The notes: generated from the letters alone by a model not told the origin. A DNA stretch of 5,713 nucleotides from Propionibacteriaceae bacterium (GCA_030544185.1 JAUNRO010000048.1:1-5713); one strand, 5' to 3'. Positions 1-5,713 are shown, counted from the stretch's first letter. A program made the numbers and translations.

Positions 1-95
1 GGTGGGGGCACGACGCCGATGAGAGGGCGATTTTACTCGGGGATGCTCACGACCCGGTGCCGGTCACTGGTTGCCCCGGTCCGTGCCGCGCGGGA
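1..95. other. Gene-free left edge downstream of the membrane protein gene
   Basis: This stretch follows the stop codon of the membrane protein gene when read leftwards. I see no start codon with a ribosome binding site, no RNA gene and no convincing terminator hairpin with a T tract. A GTG on the minus strand at 9-11 could open a gene running off the window, but no Shine-Dalgarno precedes it. The only AT-rich piece is a short run at 30-35. Confidence 0.5.
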
Positions 96-779
96 TCAGC
101 GATCGGCCGGCCTGCGCCGTCGGTCCTCTTCGGGGTCGGGCGCCAGCGCAGAGATGAGCATCAGGACGAGCACCGCCGCAAACGGCCAGACCAACAGGGC
201 GGCGGGGCCCCGGACGGTGAGTTCGATCTCGAGAATGGCCCCGGGCGAGGCGGTGGCCAGTCGCGGCTCGAACGGTCCCGGGCCGAGCCACCAACCCACC
301 TGCCAGCACAGCAATCCCATGACGGTGGCGCCGACCATCGCCAGCGGAACGACCCGCCAGCCGAGCCCGGCGAACCACCACCACGCGACCACACCGCACA
401 GCGCCCCAAGAGCGAGCCCGATCAGGACGAACCAGGCGTCCCCCGCCACGAATCCGGCGAGCCCGCGCTCCGACGTCGTGGCAAACCCGTCCGCGTTGAC
501 CTGATAGGTGGGGACCGGCGCGATCGAGGCCCACAGCCCGCCGGCCAGACAGCCGACCACGGCGATCCCCGCGATGAAAATTGCGAGCCAGCGGACCAGC
601 GGCGTCCGGACCGGACGTGGCTTCGGGCCGGACCCCTGACCCATGGGCAGCTTTCCGGTCGTGACCGAATCCCCCCAGTGCTGGACGCTCGGGGGGCCCG
701 GGATGTTGAGGTCGTCGTCGGGCAACCGCTCTGTCATGGGCACAGCGGGGGTATCCCAACGGTTCACGTGTTCAGGCAT
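96..779 (-). CDS. Four-helix membrane protein of unknown function, possibly DUF2567-like, coupled to dnaE
   Basis: Predicted 227-residue integral membrane protein; function not recognised. A polar, Pro-rich N-terminal tail (1-60) is followed by four hydrophobic segments at about 62-86, 115-135, 143-163 and 191-212, then a charged, Arg-rich C-terminus ending EEDRRRRPADR. The first loop (about 87-114) has APVPTYQVNADGF and ERGLAGFVAGDAWF, a pattern that reminds me of the actinobacterial DUF2567 family; this is recall, not a search result. The ATG at 779 was chosen because it overlaps the dnaE stop by 16 bases and has a weak GGGA five bases upstream. An ATG at 737 (residue 15) is possible but has no purine-rich site. 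In-frame codons reach back to 959 inside dnaE, but those residues are low-complexity and duplicate dnaE coding sequence. It is probably transcribed with dnaE. Existence as a gene is fairly sure; family and start are less so. Confidence 0.75.
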   Translation of the reverse strand: MPEHVNRWDTPAVPMTERLPDDDLNIPGPPSVQHWGDSVTTGKLPMGQGSGPKPRPVRTPLVRWLAIFIAGIAVVGCLAGGLWASIAPVPTYQVNADGFATTSERGLAGFVAGDAWFVLIGLALGALCGVVAWWWFAGLGWRVVPLAMVGATVMGLLCWQVGWWLGPGPFEPRLATASPGAILEIELTVRGPAALLVWPFAAVLVLMLISALAPDPEEDRRRRPADR

Positions 780-3700
780 GACGGTCCCAATAATGCCTTG
801 AGATCGGCCATCAGTGGAGGGGATGGGGTCACCCTCAATTTCTGATCGATGCGCCACAGTGTGCTCTTCTGATTCGTCTGGAGCCGCAGATGGACCTCCG
901 TCATCCCTGGGTGGGAGCGGAGCACCTGCCGCAGTTCGGCCACTACCGGTGCCGTGCACCGGGTTGCAGGCAATGAAATCACGACCGGCCGGCCGGGACC
1001 ACGATCCACATCCGGCAGGGTCACCTCATTGGCCTGCATCGTGACCGAATCCTCCCGCGCGCGCACCTTCCCGCGAATCCGCACCACGGTGTCGGTCGCC
1101 AGCATCGTCGAGACCAGCGCATAGGCCTGCGGAAACAGGACCACCTCGATCCCGGCCTCGAGATCCTCGACGGCGAGGATCGCCATATAGTCGCCGTTCT
1201 TGGTGGTCTTGCGCACGATCTGGGTGATCATCCCCGCGATCGCCACCGTCGTGTCACGGGGCCCGTCCTCGGCAACGAGGGCCCCGATCGAGATATCGCG
1301 TTCGGAGGCCAGGATGTGTTCCAGGCCGTGCAACGGGTGATCCGAAACATAGAGCCCCAGCATTTCCCGCTCGAACGCAAGCTTGGTCTGCTTGTCCCAA
1401 TCCGGCAGGTCCGGGACGACCTGCGTCAGCACCGACGACGTCTCGTCCCCAGCGCCGAAAGCACCGAACAGGTCGTCCTGGCCGTTGGCCTCGTTGCGTT
1501 TGATGTCGATGACCTGATCGACGGCGTTCTCGAAGATCTCCATCAGGGCACGGCGCGGATGATCGAGGGAGTCGAAGGCCCCGGCCTTGACGAGCGACTC
1601 GATCAGTCGTTTGTTGCACGCCTGCAACGGCACCTTGTCGAGGAAGTCGAAGAAGCTCGTGGCCTTGCCCTGCGCCTCCCGCTCGGCGAGCATCAGCTCC
1701 ACCACGGCCGCGCCGACGTTGCGCACCGCCGACAGGCCGAACCTGATGTCGGAGCCGACCGGGGTGAAGTTCAGCGCCGACTCGTTGACATCGGGCGGCA
1801 ACACCTTGATGCCCATCCGGCGGCACTCGCCCAGATAGATGGCCATCTTGTCCTTGTCATCCTTGACCGATGTGAGCAGCGCGGCCATATATTCGGTCGG
1901 ATAGTTCGCCTTGAGATGGGCGGTCCAATAGGAGACAAGACCATACGCCGCAGTGTGCGCCTTGTTGAACGCATAGTCCGAGAACGGGACGAGCACGCCC
2001 CACAGCGCGGCGATCGAAGCGGGGTTGAAGCCGTTGGCCTTCATGCCGGCCTCGAAGTTCACATATTCGGCGTCCAGGACCTCGCGCTTCTTCTTGCCCA
2101 TCGCGCGGCGCAGCAGGTCGGCGTTGCCGAGGGTATAGCCCGCCAACTGCTGCGCGATCGCCATCACCTGTTCCTGATAGATGACCAGGCCATAGGTGGT
2201 CCCGAGGATCGGGTCGAGCGCCTCGACCATCTCCGGCTGCAGCTTGCCCTTCAGCTGGGGATCGAGGGGGATCAGCTCCTGCTTGCCATTCTTGCGCAAC
2301 GCGAAATTGGTGTGGGCGTTCACACCCATCGGTCCGGGCCGATAGAGCGCGAGCGCGGCGGAAATATCTTCGAAGTTGTCCGGCTGCATGAGCCGCAGCA
2401 AGCTGCGCATGCCGCCGCCATCGAGTTGGAACACCCCGAGCGTGTCACCCCGGCCGAGCAGCGCATAGGTCGCCGGGTCGGACATGTCCTTGCTGAGCGC
2501 CTCGAGATCGATGTCGAGGTCGCGGTTGAGCTTCACGTTCGCCAGGGCGTCGTCGAGGATCGTGAGGTTGCGCAGGCCCAGGAAGTCCATCTTGACCAAG
2601 CCGAGGTTCTCGCAGGTCGGATAGTCGAACTGAGTGATGATCGCCCCGTCGGACTCCCGCTTCATCACCGGGATGATGTCCTCCAGGGGCTCCGAGGACA
2701 TGATCACCCCCGCGGCATGCACGCCCCACTGCCGCTTCAGCCCCTCGATGCCGATGCCGGTGTCGACGACCTCCTTGATCTCCGGATCGGAGTCATAGAG
2801 CTCGCGGAATTCCTGGCCTTCGGTGAAGCGCTTGTGCTCGGGGTTGAACAGGTCCTTGAGCGGAACGTCCTTGCCCATCACCGCGGGCGGCATCGCCTTG
2901 GTGATCTTCTCCCCCATCGAGAACGGCTTGCCCAGCAGCCGCGCGGAATCCTTGACCGCCTGCTTCGCCTTGATCGTGCCGTAGGTGACGATCTGGCAGA
3001 CCCGGTCGTCACCGTATTTCTCGGTCACATAGTGGATGACTTCCCCGCGCCGGCGCTCGTCGAAGTCGATGTCGAAGTCCGGCATGGACTTGCGCTCGGG
3101 ATTGAGGAACCGCTCGAAAATCAGGCCGTGCGGGATCGGGTCGAGATCGGTGATCTGCATGGCGTACGCACACATCGACCCCGCACCGGACCCGCGCCCC
3201 GGCCCGACCCGGATGCCCTGGGACTTCGCCCACCGGATGAAGTCCGAGACCACGAGGAAATATCCGGCGTACCCCTTCGCGGTGATCACCTCGATCTCGA
3301 ACTCCGCCTGCTTGGTCGCATAGTCCGGGACATTGCCGTCGAAGCGATCCAGCAGGCCCGTGCGGACCTCCTCGACGAACCAGGTCTCCTCCGTGTGCCC
3401 GGGCGGGCAGGGGAACTTGGGCATATAGCGCCCCTCCCCCTCGGTGAACGAGATCTCGCAGCGCTCGGCGATCTCAAGGGTGCTGTTGCAGGCCTCCGGC
3501 AGCTCAGCGAACAACTGGCGCATCTCCGCGGCCGACTTCAGGTAATAGCCGTTGCCGTCGAACTTGAATCGTCCCGGCTGGTGCTTGTGGGCGCCGGCGG
3601 AGACGCACAGGAGGTTGTCGTGGGCGTCCGCATCGTCGGGATTGACATAGTGCGAGTCGTTGGTCGCCACGAGCGGCAGCTGGAGGTCCTTCGCCAGCCG

Positions 3701-4321
3701 CAGCAGATCGTGGCGCACGCGGGTCTCGATCTCGAGCCCGTGATCCATCAGCTCGCAATAGAAGTTGCCGGCGCCGAAGATGTCGCGGAACTCGGCGGCC
3801 GCCTGGACCGCCTCTGGATATTTCCCGAGCCGCAGGTAGGTCTGGATCTCCCCCGAGGGACAACCGGTCGTCGCGATCAGGCCGCTGCCCAGCTGGCTCA
3901 GCAGTTCCCGGTCGGCCCTGGGCTTGTAGAAGAAGCCTTCCTTCGACGAGCGCGAGCTCAGCCGGAACAGGTTGTGCATGGCGGTGTTGTCGGGCGCCCA
4001 CATCGTCATGTGGGTATACGCCCCCTTGGCGGCCACGTCGTCGCCCGTGCCGTCACCGAATTGCACCCGCTTGCGTTCGCCCCGCTTGCCGTGACCGGGC
4101 ACCAGATAGGCCTCGAGCCCGATGATCGGCTTCACCCCGGTCCCCCGGGACTGCTTGAAGAACTCGTAGGCACCGAAGAGGTTGCCGTGGTCGGTCACCG
4201 CGATCGCGGGCATGCCCATCTCGGCGGCCCTGGTGAACATGTCGGGGACCCGCGCCGCACCGTCCAGCATCGAGAATTCCGAATGCACGTGGAGATGAAC
4301 GAAGGTGTCCTTCTCGTACAT
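764..4321 (-). CDS. dnaE: DNA polymerase III subunit alpha, DnaE1-type replicative polymerase with PHP domain
   Basis: Catalytic subunit of the replicative DNA polymerase, elongating DNA at the fork on the beta clamp. At 1185 residues it is the usual length for actinobacterial DnaE1 and looks complete at both ends (FVHLHVHSEFSMLDGAA near the start, RVTPSPPLMADLKALLGP near the end). The PHP domain (about 7-280) keeps all the metal-site residues expected of an active one: H11, H13, D20, H45, E70, H104, C154, D222 and H224. In the polymerase core (about 290-840), PDFDIDF gives D417 and D419, and KMDFLGLRNLT gives the third catalytic aspartate, D579; VGPGRGSGAGS at 372-382 and AMGKKKREVL at 740-749 are further family signatures. 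QDDLF at 948-952 is the beta-clamp binding motif. An OB-fold lies at about 1024-1105, then the C-terminal tail-interaction domain. No intein or frameshift is seen. The ATG at 4321 follows AGGAGG by 11 bases. The gene overlaps the downstream membrane protein gene. Confidence 0.98.
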   Translation of the reverse strand: MYEKDTFVHLHVHSEFSMLDGAARVPDMFTRAAEMGMPAIAVTDHGNLFGAYEFFKQSRGTGVKPIIGLEAYLVPGHGKRGERKRVQFGDGTGDDVAAKGAYTHMTMWAPDNTAMHNLFRLSSRSSKEGFFYKPRADRELLSQLGSGLIATTGCPSGEIQTYLRLGKYPEAVQAAAEFRDIFGAGNFYCELMDHGLEIETRVRHDLLRLAKDLQLPLVATNDSHYVNPDDADAHDNLLCVSAGAHKHQPGRFKFDGNGYYLKSAAEMRQLFAELPEACNSTLEIAERCEISFTEGEGRYMPKFPCPPGHTEETWFVEEVRTGLLDRFDGNVPDYATKQAEFEIEVITAKGYAGYFLVVSDFIRWAKSQGIRVGPGRGSGAGSMCAYAMQITDLDPIPHGLIFERFLNPERKSMPDFDIDFDERRRGEVIHYVTEKYGDDRVCQIVTYGTIKAKQAVKDSARLLGKPFSMGEKITKAMPPAVMGKDVPLKDLFNPEHKRFTEGQEFRELYDSDPEIKEVVDTGIGIEGLKRQWGVHAAGVIMSSEPLEDIIPVMKRESDGAIITQFDYPTCENLGLVKMDFLGLRNLTILDDALANVKLNRDLDIDLEALSKDMSDPATYALLGRGDTLGVFQLDGGGMRSLLRLMQPDNFEDISAALALYRPGPMGVNAHTNFALRKNGKQELIPLDPQLKGKLQPEMVEALDPILGTTYGLVIYQEQVMAIAQQLAGYTLGNADLLRRAMGKKKREVLDAEYVNFEAGMKANGFNPASIAALWGVLVPFSDYAFNKAHTAAYGLVSYWTAHLKANYPTEYMAALLTSVKDDKDKMAIYLGECRRMGIKVLPPDVNESALNFTPVGSDIRFGLSAVRNVGAAVVELMLAEREAQGKATSFFDFLDKVPLQACNKRLIESLVKAGAFDSLDHPRRALMEIFENAVDQVIDIKRNEANGQDDLFGAFGAGDETSSVLTQVVPDLPDWDKQTKLAFEREMLGLYVSDHPLHGLEHILASERDISIGALVAEDGPRDTTVAIAGMITQIVRKTTKNGDYMAILAVEDLEAGIEVVLFPQAYALVSTMLATDTVVRIRGKVRAREDSVTMQANEVTLPDVDRGPGRPVVISLPATRCTAPVVAELRQVLRSHPGMTEVHLRLQTNQKSTLWRIDQKLRVTPSPPLMADLKALLGPSCLNT
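1466..1480 (-). other. Beta-clamp binding motif QDDLF in DnaE
   Basis: These five codons encode residues 948-952 of DnaE, QDDLF followed by Gly. The motif fits the bacterial clamp-binding consensus QxxLF and lies at the usual place, in the linker between the fingers/(HhH) region and the OB-fold. It tethers the polymerase to the sliding clamp for processive synthesis. Assignment rests on motif and position. Confidence 0.8.
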
Positions 4322-4332
4322 CGGTCTGCGGC

Positions 4333-4338
4333 CCTCCT
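4333..4338 (-). promoter_or_regulatory. Ribosome binding site of dnaE (AGGAGG)
   Basis: On the minus strand this reads AGGAGG, a full anti-16S match, with 11 bases before the ATG at 4321. The spacing is slightly long, but no other in-frame start is nearby. An ATG further upstream at about 4354 is in a different frame. The site therefore supports the MYEKDTF start of DnaE. Confidence 0.8.
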
Positions 4339-4363
4339 GAACCCGTCGCCCATCGAAGCCCCC

Positions 4364-4369
4364 ACACTA
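4364..4369 (-). promoter_or_regulatory. Possible -10 box of the dnaE promoter
   Basis: The minus strand reads TAGTGT, which fits the TAnnnT pattern of actinobacterial housekeeping promoters. A start site around 4357 would give a leader of about 36 bases that includes the AGGAGG. No good -35 lies 16-18 bases upstream (the sequence there is GTGGCG or a one-base shift of it), so the promoter is only tentative. The box sits in the loop of a G-rich tract. Confidence 0.35.
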
Positions 4370-4435
4370 GACCCACCCACCGACAACGCCACACCTGAAA
4401 CGCTTCCCGTTCCCGTGCGGAGCGCTCGGCCGTGG

Positions 4436-4466
4436 CGGGGTCAGCCAGCCGCCGGCGTACGCCCCG
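4436..4466 (-). terminator. GC-rich hairpin after the anti-sigma gene, possible T-less terminator
   Basis: In the minus-strand RNA, CGGGG pairs with CCCCG (outer arms 4462-4466 and 4436-4440). Inside, GCCGG pairs with CTGGC, including one G-U pair, around a three-base loop (4444-4456). The structure begins about 12 bases after the stop codon of the membrane protein gene. No U tract follows, so it is at best an actinobacterial-type hairpin terminator or a weak attenuator between the sigma operon and dnaE. Folding energy was not computed. Confidence 0.3.
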
Positions 4467-4467
4467 A

Positions 4468-4479
4468 ACGGCGCGCCGT
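4468..4479. repeat. 12-base perfect palindrome at the anti-sigma stop codon
   Basis: The sequence ACGGCGCGCCGT is its own reverse complement and includes the last base of the stop codon of the membrane protein gene. A second 10-base perfect palindrome, GGCGTACGCC, lies at 4454-4463. Both could be chance products of high GC content, or part of the intergenic hairpin cluster. Confidence 0.45.
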
Positions 4480-5093
4480 CAGTCGCGCCAGATCTCGCGG
4501 CCGTCCTTGTTGAGGGCGCGCAGACCCCGTGGGGATTCCGGTGCTTCGTTGCTGGGCAGGACACCGAGCCACAGATCCCGGTTGCCCGGCGCGGCGACCG
4601 ACCGCAGGTGCACCCAGGCAGCGCGCTGCTCGACCTGGAGGACGGCAGTTTCAGGGCCGCTGTCGGCCAGCACGACGAGCCACTGCTCGCCCCGGTCGTC
4701 GGTGATTCGCTGCACCCGCTCACCCCGCGCGGCACAGCCGACCTCGCGGTGGTCGCTGCTGCCCACCAGGCACCAGCGGTCCGGCTTCAGGTCCAGGACG
4801 CGGCCGGGGATGATGTCGCTGTTGGAGTCCATGACCGTCGGCGCGGCTTCGGCGGCGGGCGCGACAGTCTCGGTGGCACCGGCCGAGGCGGGATCGCGCA
4901 CGGTCTCGGTGGCGGAGCGCCCGACCATATAGACCCCGACGCTGCCGACCAGCGTCAGCGCCGCGGCGGCGACACCGATCCGGGCCAGCCCGAGGGCGCG
5001 GCGGCGCCGGGCGTTCGCGGCGATCGCCTGAGCGTCCATTGGTTGCGGCAGACCTTCACGCAGGGCGGCGCGCAACCGGTCCTCCGTCATCAT
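4479..5093 (-). CDS. Single-pass membrane protein, probable anti-sigma factor or sensor paired with the ECF sigma
   Basis: Predicted 204-residue protein with an N-terminal cytoplasmic part (1-36) rich in Arg and Ala, one membrane helix (about 38-57, from ARIGVAAAALTLVG), an Ala/Thr/Pro linker (about 60-88) and an external domain (about 90-204). The external domain has two cysteines, C108 and C120, that could form a disulfide, and scattered tryptophans (W107, W138, W160, W175, W202). Arg residues at 29-32 just before the helix favour an N-inside topology. No HxxxCxxC zinc motif of ZAS anti-sigma factors is present, so the role is inferred from topology and from the overlap with the sigma gene. 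The first ATG (5093) overlaps the sigma stop as ATGA; the next ATG (5090) is spaced better, 7 rather than 4 bases, from the GGAGG at 5098-5102, so the true start may be one residue later. The gene could instead be a sensor lipid- or protein-binding partner. Confidence 0.8.
   Translation of the reverse strand: MMTEDRLRAALREGLPQPMDAQAIAANARRRRALGLARIGVAAAALTLVGSVGVYMVGRSATETVRDPASAGATETVAPAAEAAPTVMDSNSDIIPGRVLDLKPDRWCLVGSSDHREVGCAARGERVQRITDDRGEQWLVVLADSGPETAVLQVEQRAAWVHLRSVAAPGNRDLWLGVLPSNEAPESPRGLRALNKDGREIWRD
4864..4913 (-). repeat. In-frame direct repeat in the anti-sigma linker
   Basis: Two 14-base copies, 4864-4877 and 4900-4913, match at 13 positions and are 36 bases apart, exactly twelve codons. 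On the minus strand both encode Ala-Thr-Glu-Thr-Val (residues 61-65 and 73-77) in the linker just outside the membrane helix. This looks like a local duplication or slippage in a low-complexity linker. Confidence 0.6.
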
Positions 5094-5626
5094 CGCTCCT
5101 CCCGGACGTTGTCGGACAGTTCCCGCAGCCTGCGCAGGGCGCGGTGGCAGGCGCTCTTCACCGTGCCCACCTTGATGCCCAGCTCAGCAGCGGTGTCCTC
5201 CTCGGACAGGTCCTCCAGATAGCGGAGGACGACCACGGCACGTTCCCGCGGCGTCAGCTCGGCCAAGGCCCGGCGCAGGGCGATGCGGTCGATCACCTGC
5301 GCCAGGTCGTCGGACCCGACGTGGCGTGACTTGAGGGAGGCCCACGCCTCCGTGCCGTCGCCGGCGAGGATGGTGGGGCTCTCGCGCCAGGGCTGGCGGC
5401 GCAGCCGGTCGTTGTTGAGGTTGATCAGCATCCGGCGCACATAGGCATAGGGCTCCGCGGCCTTCGAGACGCGGTTCCACTTCAGATAGACCTTCTCGAG
5501 CACCGACTGGGTCAGGTCCTCCGCGGCCTGCTGATCCCCGCAGAGATGCCGAGCCAACAGGAGCAGGCGCGCCGACCGTTCGGCCACGAACAAGGCGAAC
5601 TCCTCGTCGCGCTGGCCCCTGGACAT
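5090..5626 (-). CDS. ECF RNA polymerase sigma factor, SigE family
   Basis: Alternative sigma factor of 178 residues that would direct RNA polymerase to a small stress or envelope regulon. Sigma region 2 spans about 8-76: ARHLCGDQQAAEDLTQSVLEKVYLKW matches the core-binding and -10 recognition helices, and EPYAYVRRMLINLNNDRLRR the end of region 2. A linker (about 77-112) leads to region 4 (about 115-170), with LTPRERAVVVLRYLEDLSEEDTAAELGIKVGTVKSACHRALRRLREL containing the helix-turn-helix that reads the -35. There is no region 1.1 or 3, and no C-terminal extension. The size and the AYVRRML pattern fit the actinobacterial SigE-family ECF group. The ATG at 5626 has a strong GGAAGGAAG 10 bases upstream. 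The stop overlaps the start of the membrane protein gene, which suggests translational coupling. The regulon is unknown; autoregulation is suggested by the upstream promoter. Confidence 0.93.
   Translation of the reverse strand: MSRGQRDEEFALFVAERSARLLLLARHLCGDQQAAEDLTQSVLEKVYLKWNRVSKAAEPYAYVRRMLINLNNDRLRRQPWRESPTILAGDGTEAWASLKSRHVGSDDLAQVIDRIALRRALAELTPRERAVVVLRYLEDLSEEDTAAELGIKVGTVKSACHRALRRLRELSDNVREER
5096..5103 (-). promoter_or_regulatory. Ribosome binding site of the anti-sigma gene, inside the sigma gene
   Basis: The minus strand reads GGGAGGAG over the last codons of the sigma gene. Its GGAGG core (5098-5102) lies 4 bases before the ATG at 5093 and 7 bases before the ATG at 5090. The second spacing is the more usual, so this site makes the exact start ambiguous by one codon. 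Confidence 0.7.
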
Positions 5627-5636
5627 CGACGTCGTG

Positions 5637-5645
5637 CTTCCTTCC
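5637..5645 (-). promoter_or_regulatory. Ribosome binding site of the sigma factor gene
   Basis: The minus strand reads GGAAGGAAG, ending 10 bases before the ATG at 5626. It is the only strong purine-rich site near the beginning of the reading frame and supports the MSRGQRDEEF start. Confidence 0.7.
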
Positions 5646-5667
5646 GCTCCACTCGCTCACACCACAG

Positions 5668-5696
5668 AACACGCTGCGAGGGCGTCGGCAGGTTCC
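5668..5696 (-). promoter_or_regulatory. Putative ECF-type promoter of the sigma/anti-sigma operon
   Basis: On the minus strand GGAACC (5691-5696) and CGTGTT (5668-5673) are separated by 17 bases. This resembles the GGAAC/CGT pattern and spacing recognised by many ECF sigma factors, so the operon may drive its own transcription. Transcription would start near 5661, giving a leader of about 34 bases with the Shine-Dalgarno inside it. The assignment is by pattern only. Confidence 0.45.
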
Positions 5697-5709
5697 GCGT
5701 GAGGAACCT
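5690..5709. repeat. Perfect inverted repeat overlapping the predicted -35 element
   Basis: AGGTTCC (5690-5696) and GGAACCT (5703-5709) are exact reverse complements around a six-base spacer. One arm, read on the minus strand, is the predicted -35 of the sigma operon. It could be an operator, two divergent ECF -35 elements, or the stem of a terminator for a gene beyond the window edge. No T tract is visible on either side. Confidence 0.6.
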
Positions 5710-5713
5710 TCCA

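Noticed and set aside
30..35. TAAAAT on the minus strand as a -10 box for a gene beyond the left edge
   Set aside because: No -35 match lies 16-18 bases upstream, and no coding start is visible before the edge.
57..845. Plus-strand open frame opposite the membrane protein gene
   Set aside because: Its product is rich in Arg, Pro, Gly and Asp with no hydrophobic or conserved segments, while the minus strand gives four clean membrane helices.
780..959. Sixty-residue N-terminal extension of the membrane protein, starting inside dnaE
   Set aside because: The extension overlaps the conserved end of DnaE, is of low complexity and has no better ribosome binding site than the ATG at 779.
659..1052. 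14-base direct repeat at 659-672 and 1039-1052
   Set aside because: Both copies encode Asp-Ser-Val-Thr in different proteins, with no flanking similarity of note; most likely chance in GC-rich coding sequence.
4383..4413. GGAAC and CGTTGT upstream of dnaE as a second ECF promoter
   Set aside because: The spacing is 20 bases, too long for the usual 16-17. The alternative GGAAG is only 14 bases away and off consensus.
1316..4513. Very long open frame on the plus strand opposite dnaE (over 1000 codons)
   Set aside because: It is in exact codon register with dnaE on the other strand. It stays open because dnaE uses no TTA, CTA or TCA codons there. It lacks recognisable domains, whereas the minus strand encodes a clear DnaE.
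4608..5222. Plus-strand open frame opposite the anti-sigma and sigma genes
   Set aside because: It spans the junction of two well-supported minus-strand genes, has no recognisable domain and looks like a GC-rich shadow frame.

Overview
The window is a GC-rich (roughly two-thirds G+C) stretch of chromosome, almost certainly from an actinomycete. The 1185-residue DnaE matches the actinobacterial DnaE1 form along its whole length, and the two-gene SigE-family sigma/anti-sigma unit is typical of that phylum. I cannot place it to genus. All four genes lie on the minus strand, so the window reads right to left.

From the right edge: a short leader (5627-5713) carries a plausible ECF-type promoter whose -35 element sits in one arm of a perfect inverted repeat. 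It is followed by a strong Shine-Dalgarno and an ECF sigma factor (5090-5626). The sigma stop codon overlaps the start of a single-pass membrane protein (4479-5093), the likely anti-sigma or sensor partner. A 157-base gap (4322-4478) holds GC-rich hairpin-forming sequence, then a probable -10 box and an AGGAGG ribosome binding site for dnaE. dnaE (764-4321) encodes the complete replicative DNA polymerase III alpha subunit, with an intact PHP domain, the three palm aspartates and a beta-clamp motif. Its last 16 bases overlap the start of a four-helix membrane protein of unknown function (96-779). Bases 1-95 hold no supportable gene.

There are two functional units: an envelope-sensing ECF sigma/anti-sigma operon, and dnaE with a translationally coupled membrane protein. 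Whether the first reads through into the second cannot be settled from sequence.

I found no mobile element, CRISPR array, RNA gene or clear unknown system. The points most worth a second look are the promoter palindrome of the sigma operon, the zinc-motif-free anti-sigma candidate, the overlap of a membrane protein gene with dnaE, and a strong preference for the tyrosine codon TAT (33 of 42) against the GC bias, unevenly distributed along dnaE.
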